From NCBI GenBank assembly GCA_002503985.1, contig DASW01000002.1:248001-312000 (forward strand): a stretch of DNA of 64,000 nucleotides, read 5' to 3'. Both the position numbers and the translations under genes were made by a program. The DNA is from Thermoplasmata archaeon UBA61 (lineage in GTDB: Archaea; Thermoplasmatota; Thermoplasmata; Lutacidiplasmatales; UBA184). Position 1 is the stretch's first letter. Every line of letters starts with the position of its first letter. This document shows, one piece after another, positions 58,646 through 64,000 of this stretch. The notes under the pieces are model-generated. The model was not told the DNA's origin, searched no databases, and worked only from the letters and a program-made list of their open reading frames with translations.

Positions 58646-58738
58646 AACAGCCTCGACCCGCGCCGCCCCCGGGAAGCCGGCAGCCTCGGCGAATTGACCG
58701 CAGGTGGTCATCTTGCCCCGCGGCGCCAGCGCGGCCAC
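58646..58738 (-). pseudogene. Remnant of an MGMT/alkyltransferase-like gene
   Basis: 31 codons read VAALAPRGKMTTCGQFAEAAGFPGAARVEAV, which matches the first part of the DNA-binding domain of O6-methylguanine-DNA methyltransferase / ATL proteins (P-x-G-K-x-T-T-Y-G-Q, then G-x-P-G-A-A-R). Beyond this the reading frame runs into the tRNA-Leu antisense strand and no PCHR-type active site is present. It sits beside Tag glycosylase, a plausible former partner. Confidence 0.4.
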
Positions 58739-58787
58739 GCACCCACTCCCTGGGGTGCCTTCGCCAGCACCGGCGAGCCGAGCCTCC

Positions 58788-59399
58788 TCACCTGGCCCCA
58801 GCCTCAGATGGCCGGTGAGCTAGCCGAGCAAGCTCCCGATATCGATAGCAGTCGACCACATGGTCGTTCACCATCCCCACCGCCTGCATGTGGGCATAGA
58901 TGATCGTGGAGCCGACAAAGCTGAACCCCCGGTGCTTTAGGTCCTGGCTGAACGCATCGGACTCCGTGGAGGTGGAGGGAATGTTCCGGAGGGCCTTCCA
59001 ACGATTCTCGCGGGGTTTTCCCCCGACGAACCTCCAGGCATAGGTATCGAAGCTGTCGAATTCGTCCTGGACCGCGAGAAAGGCCCTGGCGTTGCGGACG
59101 GCGGATTCGATCTTGAGGCGATTTCGAACGATCCCGTGATCCTGCGTTAGCCGGGTGATGTGTTTCGTATCAAAACGGGCGACCTTCTTCGGGTCGAACC
59201 GGCGGAACGCTTTGGCGTAGCCTGCACGCCGGTGAAGGATGGTGGACCAACTGAGGCCCGCCTGAGCCCCCTCGAGGAGCAGGAATTCGAAGTGTTTCTG
59301 GTCGTCGTGGACGGGGACCCCCCACTCATGATCGTGGTAGGCACGCATAACGGGGTCCGCATCGATCGAGCCCCATCCGCAACGGTTCTTGTCGTCCAT
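58788..59399 (-). CDS. tag: DNA-3-methyladenine glycosylase I
   Basis: 203 residues. Excises 3-methyladenine. RCGWGSIDADPVMRAYHDHEWGVPVHDD holds the first Tag zinc Cys and the conserved Tyr and Glu; FEFLLLEGAQAGLSWSTIL is the helix-hairpin-helix region; the end GMVNDHVVDCYRY has the remaining His and Cys ligands. ATG 59399 (MDDKNRCGWG) fits the family start. It is the last gene with typical chromosomal composition before the island. Confidence 0.93.
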   Translation of the reverse strand: MDDKNRCGWGSIDADPVMRAYHDHEWGVPVHDDQKHFEFLLLEGAQAGLSWSTILHRRAGYAKAFRRFDPKKVARFDTKHITRLTQDHGIVRNRLKIESAVRNARAFLAVQDEFDSFDTYAWRFVGGKPRENRWKALRNIPSTSTESDAFSQDLKHRGFSFVGSTIIYAHMQAVGMVNDHVVDCYRYRELARLAHRPSEAGAR

Positions 59400-59553
59400 C
59401 CGGGTCCCGGGCCCCCACATTCGGCTTGGGCCGAGTGCGGCGCGGCCATTGGGGGCTCAGACTTGAGTCCTTCGAGGCGGAGGTCGACGGTAGGTGCGAT
59501 ATTCGTTAACAAGGCCAACGGCCTCTACCAGGTCGGCCACTGCTCTCCCGAAT

Positions 59554-59571
59554 GTGAAATGCCTGTTGCAC
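59554..59571. promoter_or_regulatory. Island dyad site 1 (GTGAAA-N6-TTGCAC)
   Basis: First of six dyads in the gaps of the accessory region; one mismatch to GTGCAA-N6-TTGCAC. It lies 97 bases upstream of the winged-helix gene start and about 70 bases upstream of its TATA box. Confidence 0.5.
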
Positions 59572-59638
59572 CTACCGGTCAGCCCCGGACGCGTCGGCAG
59601 CAGACCCACGACAACATTGACCAATAGTATACAAAACG

Positions 59639-59646
59639 TATAATAT
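59639..59646 (+). promoter_or_regulatory. TATA box of the winged-helix/nucleotidyltransferase pair
   Basis: TATAATAT, about 26 bases upstream of ATG 59668, so leaderless. It overlaps a small inverted repeat TATAC-AAAAC-GTATA (59628-59642), which could be an autoregulatory site. Confidence 0.6.
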
Positions 59647-59667
59647 CCATCGTGCCCTACATCCGGC

Positions 59668-59985
59668 ATGGACCCGCTGTTTGGCAGTAGGACCCGGGCG
59701 CTGGTCCTCGATCAGTTGGCCATCACTCCGCGGCCCCAGTCCGCTTATCGAATTGCTAAAGTCGTCGGGGCCCAACCAATCCAAGTTCTCCGTATCTTGA
59801 AGGAGCTGAGTGACTACGCGGCGCACTCAGATCTCGGATGGGTGCTCAAGGATGAGTCACTGCGGCGCTTTCTCCGGGCGAGGTCAACGCACCGAGCAGA
59901 AGTTAGTCGAAGGGAGAAGGACGAGATTCTCGTTCGATTTGGCATGAAGCCAAGCACTTCCTATGGACGGCTCCGAATTCGATAA
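59668..59985 (+). CDS. Winged-helix DNA-binding protein (antitoxin-like)
   Basis: 105 residues. SAYRIAKVVGAQPIQVLRILKELSDYA is a winged-helix recognition unit of the ArsR/MarR type, preceded by FGSRTRALVLDQLA, the usual first helix of archaeal wHTH regulators. The gene overlaps the following nucleotidyltransferase by 23 bases. Together they resemble AbiE-type two-gene toxin-antitoxin loci, where the first gene encodes a wHTH antitoxin. It may also be the binder of the island dyads (inference). Confidence 0.65.
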   Translation: MDPLFGSRTRALVLDQLAITPRPQSAYRIAKVVGAQPIQVLRILKELSDYAAHSDLGWVLKDESLRRFLRARSTHRAEVSRREKDEILVRFGMKPSTSYGRLRIR

Positions 59986-60511
59986 GGTCGTCACCTCGGC
60001 GCCCACGCCCGAAGAGTGCATTGCTTGGTTCGGCGCTCTTCTGGCCAGGGAGAGCAAGACCGACATCGAGATTGTCGGCGGGTCCGCCGTCGAAATATAC
60101 CTCTCGTCCTCGAACTACGTTTCTCAAGACATCGACCTGGTCGGTCGCGGTGATCGCATACGGAGTGTCTTACGGAAGTGGGGCTTCCGGCAGGTGAAAG
60201 GCCGCAGCCATCGTGTCTACTGGTTCAAGCCCGCAGTTGGGCTGGTCGATGTTGTGGGTGCCGGCGATCGCTCCGGGCTTAAACCTCACCGGGTGGAGAC
60301 TCCCCACGGTCCGGTCCTTGTGAGCGCAGTCGAACCTCTCATCATCGGGCGCTTGACGCGTGCTCATCGTGAAGATTCTCAAGAACTGTACCTTCAAGCC
60401 GTCGAGCTTGCTAAGCGGGGCAGCCTGGATTGGGAGTACTTGGAAACGATGGCAAGTTTCGAGGGAGTAGCCGCGCTCCTGTCGAAGCTTCGAAAAGCCG
60501 CTAAAGGCTGA
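59963..60511 (+). CDS. Nucleotidyltransferase (DUF6036/AbiEii-like, toxin-like)
   Basis: 182 residues. IEIVGGSAVEIYLSSSNYVSQDIDLVG gives the polymerase-beta-like GGS and D-x-D active-site motifs; IRSVLRKWGF and GLVDVVGAG follow the fold, with the last Asp probable. Such stand-alone enzymes are the toxins of AbiE-type systems or tRNA-modifying effectors. ATG 59963 overlaps the regulator gene by 23 bases, so translation is coupled. GC content is lower than in the housekeeping genes. Confidence 0.7.
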   Translation: MDGSEFDKVVTSAPTPEECIAWFGALLARESKTDIEIVGGSAVEIYLSSSNYVSQDIDLVGRGDRIRSVLRKWGFRQVKGRSHRVYWFKPAVGLVDVVGAGDRSGLKPHRVETPHGPVLVSAVEPLIIGRLTRAHREDSQELYLQAVELAKRGSLDWEYLETMASFEGVAALLSKLRKAAKG

Positions 60512-60590
60512 TCGAGACGTCCTCTCCCGAAGCTCGGGACCGCCGCAGCGTCGCTAATGCTTGAAGATTCGACGGGTTAGGCCCTACATG

Positions 60591-60610
60591 GGTGCAACAA
60601 CTGTTGCACC
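60591..60610. promoter_or_regulatory. Island dyad site 2 (perfect)
   Basis: GGTGCAACA then AC then TGTTGCACC: a perfect 9-bp inverted repeat whose core is GTGCAA-N6-TTGCAC. It lies 80 bases after the nucleotidyltransferase stop and 158 bases before the P1 peptidase start. Confidence 0.6.
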
Positions 60611-60767
60611 TTCCAACCAGCGACTGCACCCGTCTCAAGCGCCGTGAACAGTTTCGTCGAATGTCATCGGACTGATGGCACCCCCATGTCAGGCGCGCCT
60701 TGGTGGATCCGTCCTTCGACGCGGCTTTATTCTTGGACGAATCAGTTGAGTTCGCAGGGGGACCTCT

Positions 60768-61754
60768 ATGTCGCATTCGAACCCCACGGTAACCGCGTTG
60801 GCGGGAGTCCAGGTCGGGCACGCCCAAGACCTGAAGCATCGAACGGGAACCACGGTCGTCCTTCTCACACCGCCGGCCATGGCCTTCGCGGGCATTCGCG
60901 GTGGATGGCCGGGTAGCTACGACACGGCCGGATCGGATCTCGGCAGGACGTTCTTCAACTATCATGCCCTGTTCCTAACCGGCGGTGACATCTACGGGTA
61001 TGACGCGTCAATCGGCATCCGACGATTCTTGCTGGACAAAGGGCTGGCAAAGCCCCGGGGAGCGGGACGAATGCCGGCAATCATGGGAACGAATATCTAC
61101 GACGTGGACTTCGGCCCTCTTGAAGGCCGGGACTACGTGGCGCTCGGCGAGAGCGCGTGCCGAAACGCATCGTCTCGCGCGGTGACCCAAGGGACAGTGG
61201 GGGCCGGAACCGGGGCAACCGTTGGCCCGTTCTTCGCCGACCGGGAATTGAAAGGGACGAAGGGAGGCCTTGGCAGCAGCGCGGCGAAAGTGGGCCCCTG
61301 GACTGTTGGAACTGTTGTGGTCACAAATTCCGTAGGGAACGTTTGCGACCCGTTCGAAGGACGAACCATCGCCGGGACCCACCGGAGAGGTACCAAGGCT
61401 TTCCTGGAAATGGATGACCTCCTTGACGACTACCTGAAACGCTCGTCCACCCGCTTCGGAACAACCATTGGAGTCGTCGGTACGGACGCACCTCTGGATC
61501 ACGAGCAGTTGGCCAGACTCGTGGAGCTTGCGCACGATGGACTAGCCCTCGCGGTGCGACCCGCCCACATGTCCACCGACGGTGACGCTCTCCTCGGGTT
61601 CTGCACCGGTAGACGCCCACCGAAGCGCCTCGACTACCGCGCGTTCGATGTCCTGCACAACGTGGCAGTCCGCGAGGTGGCGAGGGCCGCCCTCAATGCG
61701 GTCGGGAAAGCGACCGGGCTCGGTGGATACGAAGGACTCGCCGATGGACAATAG
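60768..61754 (+). CDS. P1 family (DmpA-like) N-terminal nucleophile peptidase
   Basis: 328 residues of peptidase family S58/P1 (DmpA, L-aminopeptidase D-esterase type). Segments: VQVGHAQDLKHRTGTTVVLL, FAGIRGGWPGSYDT, LTGGDIYGYDASIGIRRFL, GTVGAGTGATVG, GGLGSSAAKVGPWTVGTVVVTNSVGNVCDPFEG (autocleavage region; nucleophile in the later part) and the C-terminal HNVAVREVARAALNAVGK. These enzymes self-cleave and then hydrolyse N-terminal residues of peptides or amides. Its place inside a defence-like island is unusual. ATG 60768. Confidence 0.8.
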   Translation: MSHSNPTVTALAGVQVGHAQDLKHRTGTTVVLLTPPAMAFAGIRGGWPGSYDTAGSDLGRTFFNYHALFLTGGDIYGYDASIGIRRFLLDKGLAKPRGAGRMPAIMGTNIYDVDFGPLEGRDYVALGESACRNASSRAVTQGTVGAGTGATVGPFFADRELKGTKGGLGSSAAKVGPWTVGTVVVTNSVGNVCDPFEGRTIAGTHRRGTKAFLEMDDLLDDYLKRSSTRFGTTIGVVGTDAPLDHEQLARLVELAHDGLALAVRPAHMSTDGDALLGFCTGRRPPKRLDYRAFDVLHNVAVREVARAALNAVGKATGLGGYEGLADGQ

Positions 61755-61838
61755 GTAGATGGTTCCGGATTTACCGACAGGCCAACCTCAATGGGGCGTT
61801 GTCGGCAGGGATGACCGATCCTACGCGCTCCAACCAGT

Positions 61839-61860
61839 GGGTGCAATCAACCTTACACCC
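61839..61860. promoter_or_regulatory. Island dyad site 3a (GGGTGCAA-N6-TTACACCC)
   Basis: One mismatch to a perfect dyad. Its right arm TTACACCC is the exact reverse complement of the left arm of site 3b, so the two can also pair with each other. Confidence 0.5.
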
Positions 61861-61875
61861 AGCGGACGCAGAGTT

Positions 61876-61897
61876 GGGTGTAACACCGCTTGCACCT
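61876..61897. promoter_or_regulatory. Island dyad site 3b (GGGTGTAA-N6-TTGCACCT)
   Basis: Located 53 bases upstream of the DpnI-like start. Half-sites 3a-left/3b-right (GGTGCAA/TTGCACC) and 3a-right/3b-left (TTACACCC/GGGTGTAA) form a nested double stem as an alternative to two separate hairpins. Confidence 0.5.
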
Positions 61898-61949
61898 ACT
61901 CTCCCCGGTGAATCCACAACCTTAGATCGGCGCCAGCAATGCCAGGCAT

Positions 61950-62747
61950 GTGGACCTCGAGTTCAGCGCCATCCCCGAGGGGAAGTATACAAGCAGGTCA
62001 CAGATTGCTCGGGTCGCGTCGCAGACCTGGGTCCATCGCGAGTTGGCTTGCTTGAGATGCTCGTACCGACCACTCAGTCCGACACGGGAGAATACCAAGT
62101 CTCGCGACTTCGAATGCTCTCACTGTGAGGAACCGTACGAGCTGAAGAGCAAGGCAGGCCGATTCACGCGGTGGGTGGCGAATGGAGAGTACGGCACTCT
62201 TCTCGAAACAATTCGATCGGGAAGAACTCCAAATCTTCTGCTCTTGGAGTATGACCCCATCGGCCTTTCTGTGAGAAGACTGCAGGCCATCCACCGAACC
62301 CTTCTCTCGTCGCTGGCGGTGATACCCCGCGAACGGCTCTCAGTTTCCGCACAGCGAGCGGGATGGCAGGGCTGCAACATCGATCTGAGCGTTGTCCCTG
62401 AAGTAGGACGCGTTCCGATAGTCTGGGACGGAGCTGAGTTGCCATGGTCGACGGTTGTCGGGGCCTGGTCCCGGTTCGATTTCATGATCCGTGTTCGTCC
62501 TGATAGCCAAGGCTGGCTCCGCGATGTGCTCGCGTGCGTGCAGAAGCTTCCCACTGATGTGTTCACTCTGGACGAGGCGTACCAGTTTGAGCCAATTCTC
62601 TCGGAACTTCATCCCTCGAATCTGAACGTGCGCCCCAAGATTCGTCAACAGTTGCAAGTCCTAGTCGCGCAAGGGATTCTTCGTCGCGATCGACCTGGCG
62701 TCTACTCTATTATGCGACGAGCTGGGATCATGCGCAAGAGTCGATAG
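61950..62747 (+). CDS. DpnI-like methyl-directed restriction endonuclease
   Basis: 265 residues, aligned with DpnI along its length. The N-terminus MDLEFSAIPEGKYTSRSQIARV matches DpnI's start, which confirms GTG 61950. Zinc Cys pairs CLRC (34, 37) and CSHC (56, 59) and the PD-(D/E)xK residues Asp53, Glu64 and Lys66 (SRDFECSHCEEPYELKSK) are intact, as is RAGWQGCNIDLS. The C-terminal winged helix (about 195-260, FTLDEAYQF...RPKIRQQLQVLVAQGIL) senses methylated DNA. By analogy with DpnI it should cut DNA carrying methylated adenine in GATC, i.e. invading methylated DNA; specificity here is untested. An HNH gene follows after 68 bases. Confidence 0.9.
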   Translation: MDLEFSAIPEGKYTSRSQIARVASQTWVHRELACLRCSYRPLSPTRENTKSRDFECSHCEEPYELKSKAGRFTRWVANGEYGTLLETIRSGRTPNLLLLEYDPIGLSVRRLQAIHRTLLSSLAVIPRERLSVSAQRAGWQGCNIDLSVVPEVGRVPIVWDGAELPWSTVVGAWSRFDFMIRVRPDSQGWLRDVLACVQKLPTDVFTLDEAYQFEPILSELHPSNLNVRPKIRQQLQVLVAQGILRRDRPGVYSIMRRAGIMRKSR

Positions 62748-62815
62748 AGGGTTCTTGTACTCGGTCGCCAATCCACTAGCAGAGGCTCGGCAAATCGCCA
62801 GGCCCTTGGTCGGGT

Positions 62816-63397
62816 ATGCCTCCTTCAGCGGTGCGTACTCTTCAGGATCTTCTCTACTGGCAATACGCAAAGATCATCTCGGGATCCTCAGGAGCCGGTA
62901 AACGACAGTACGCATTCGTGATGGACCGTTTCTCGAAACTCCGCTCCGGTGAGATCGCGTGGGATACCACCAGGGAATACGTGAAGGAACGCGAAGACCC
63001 TAGCCACTGCATCTATTGTGGGGAGAGTCGAGCGCTCACTCGCGACCACCTCATCCCGCGTTCGATGGGGGGGCCCGAAGACGAGAAGAACTCAGTCTGG
63101 GTCTGTTCTTCCTGTAACTCTTCTAAGGGACCCCGGGCACTCTACGAGTATTGGACCCGGAAGGCGGGAATGAGGGGCGCGAAGTACGATGTCCCACGGA
63201 TTGCCGAGGGGAAGTATCTCAAGCTGCTTCAGGAGATTCTCGCTCCCGGCGGATACCTCGAGTGGACGCAAAAGGACCTAAACGGTCGACTGTGTCCCTC
63301 GTGCCGGCTTCACCCGGTCTGCGTCTCGCAGAGTTCCGAAGGGAAGTTGTCCCCACTGTGCTTGGACGCGGTAGCTGGACTCGCCCTACTGTCCTGA
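62816..63397 (+). CDS. HNH endonuclease with extra zinc-binding C-terminus
   Basis: 193 residues. HCIYCGESRALTRDHLIPRSMGGPEDEKNSVWVCSSCNSSKG is a complete HNH core: zinc Cys pairs at 65/68 and 97/100, catalytic His78 with Asp77. The N-terminal 60 residues are helical and basic; a second Cys-rich unit (LCPSCRLHPVC, LCLD) closes the protein. No methylase is next to it, so a modification-dependent or accessory nuclease working with the DpnI-like enzyme is plausible. ATG 62816. Confidence 0.8.
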   Translation: MPPSAVRTLQDLLYWQYAKIISGSSGAGKRQYAFVMDRFSKLRSGEIAWDTTREYVKEREDPSHCIYCGESRALTRDHLIPRSMGGPEDEKNSVWVCSSCNSSKGPRALYEYWTRKAGMRGAKYDVPRIAEGKYLKLLQEILAPGGYLEWTQKDLNGRLCPSCRLHPVCVSQSSEGKLSPLCLDAVAGLALLS

Positions 63398-63412
63398 AAC
63401 TTCGCTGACTGA

Positions 63413-63430
63413 GTGCAAACCCCCTTGCAC
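63413..63430. promoter_or_regulatory. Island dyad site 4a (GTGCAA-N6-TTGCAC, perfect)
   Basis: 18 bases after the HNH stop; not close to any start codon, since the next gene converges. Confidence 0.5.
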
Positions 63431-63452
63431 GCTATGAATCGAGTGGTGGTGG

Positions 63453-63470
63453 GCGCAACGCATCTTGTGC
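63453..63470. promoter_or_regulatory. Island dyad site 4b (GCGCAA-N6-TTGTGC)
   Basis: Same 6-base spacer as the other sites; arms diverge at one position each. It lies between two convergent genes. Confidence 0.4.
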
Positions 63471-63547
63471 TCACAGTCTTCGGTGAAGCGCTCTCGTTCC
63501 CTACTTCCGGAGGGGTCGCGTCCGACAGCCTTGTTGATCATCCCGGA

Positions 63548-64000
63548 CTACGAGCCTGACTTCTGGGTGGTCCCTCGTAACTGGACTAATCGCCCCCCAA
63601 TAGTTCCGTAGAGATCGAGAAAGAGTTGGAGCTCCTCCTTCGAGGTGACGTGCCCGGCGTGCGCTGATCTACTTAGAAGACGGTGGAACCGCACCATGAT
63701 TCCTCGTTCCTCGTCCGATGTAACGAGATTGTTGAGAGCGACATGCCAGTCAGGGGTCCCTGACAATTCTACCAGAAGTCCTTCGAGAGCAACGCGGAGA
63801 GAACCCGCTCCTTGGCGAAAGGCGTCTGGACCGCCCTCCTGGAGGCGGGCGAGTGCTCCGGCTAGAGCCTCAGCAATCTGAGGGGTCACTCCGAACGGAC
63901 TAACCCGGCCCTGGTAGTATGCCGGATCTTGGGGGTTTTGAGCAGAAGAAACGAGATCGTGTAGCTCCGGTGCGAGTCTCGTCGCCTGGGACTTTACTCT
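63548..64000 (-). CDS. Partial hypothetical protein, possibly HEPN-like (5' end outside window)
   Basis: The frame is open to the right edge, so the N-terminus is missing; GTG 63889 is likely internal. Visible residues end with a helical region MVRFHRLLSRSAHAGHVTSKEELQLFLDLYGTIGGRLVQLR; the R-x-AHAGH pattern followed by a long helix is reminiscent of HEPN-type RNase or abortive-infection proteins, but I cannot confirm it. It converges on the HNH gene and continues the defence-like content. Confidence 0.5.
   Translation of the reverse strand, partial: RVKSQATRLAPELHDLVSSAQNPQDPAYYQGRVSPFGVTPQIAEALAGALARLQEGGPDAFRQGAGSLRVALEGLLVELSGTPDWHVALNNLVTSDEERGIMVRFHRLLSRSAHAGHVTSKEELQLFLDLYGTIGGRLVQLRGTTQKSGS

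Noticed and set aside
58580..58800. tRNA-Leu(CAA) 3' end as integration site of the island
   Set aside because: Only a 9-base match to the tRNA 3' end (CCTGGCCCC near 58790) was found, inside the tag gene, and there is no integrase in the window.
60591..63470. Integron attC sites
   Set aside because: The dyads follow each gene as attC sites do, but lack paired RYYYAAC/GTTRRRY core sites at the ends and are much shorter; only one GTTRRRY match (61873) was found.
59554..63470. CRISPR array
   Set aside because: Repeats are irregularly spaced by about 40 to 1200 bases, are not direct repeats of 25-35 bases, and no cas gene is present.

Overview
The window reads as a gene-dense, high-GC archaeal chromosome segment, most likely from a Thermoplasmatota lineage (inference). 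Archaeal markers are an RNase P Rpp21-type subunit, an archaeal-type glutamyl-tRNA synthetase, Tsr3, a DhnA-type class I aldolase, tRNA genes without encoded CCA, many TATA-box promoters about 25 nt upstream of the start codon (leaderless genes), and large secreted proteins with GLPTGTSW-type repeats that are typical of Thermoplasmata. Several genes look bacterial in origin (AsnA, RibA, M2 peptidase, DpnI-like nuclease).

Layout. 1-5.7 kb: C-terminus of a surface protein, Old Yellow Enzyme, DUF167, two membrane proteins, cyclophilin, zinc-ribbon protein and RNase HI. 6-16.4 kb: M2 (ACE-like) peptidase with an AlkD-type repair protein, an ABC exporter, MoaA, GyrI-like protein, MsrA, LysE and MOSC. 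16.5-21.5 kb: a 1640-residue secreted thermopsin/beta-helix protein. 21.6-28 kb: RibA, AsnA, a GNAT, an EamA transporter and two SRPBCC proteins. 28-32 kb: a lineage-specific block with a RING-like membrane protein, a paralogue of the 23.8 kb protein and a divergent HTH_10 regulator; two tandem palindromes lie between the last two. 32-45 kb: a DUF885 hydrolase, VOC proteins, a C2H2 protein, phosphoribosyltransferase, CBS, OsmC, methyltransferase, quinone reductase, a 58-residue CDGSH protein and an acyl-CoA synthetase/GNAT fusion. 45-50 kb: adenylyltransferase, tRNA-Ala, a nitrate/sulfonate-type ABC system with no binding protein, and two adjacent tRNA genes with introns. 50-58.6 kb: housekeeping genes (PPP phosphatase, Tsr3, aldolase, CDF and MFS transporters, GluRS, RuvC-like DUF460 protein, RNase P subunit, tRNA-Leu).

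From about 59.4 kb to the right edge the sequence is visibly less GC-rich and carries accessory genes: a winged-helix/nucleotidyltransferase pair (toxin-antitoxin-like), a P1-family peptidase, a DpnI-like methyl-directed restriction enzyme, an HNH nuclease and a partial gene. The gaps between these genes hold six copies of one 18-bp dyad, GTGCAA-N6-TTGCAC. I read this as a defence island with its own shared DNA or RNA signal.

The two strongest unusual observations are (i) tRNA-Gln(CUG) and tRNA-Leu(UAG) genes, side by side, with three introns at non-canonical positions (T-loop 59/60 in both, D-loop in the Leu gene), each in a bulge-helix-bulge fold, and (ii) the repeated dyad in the DpnI-containing island.
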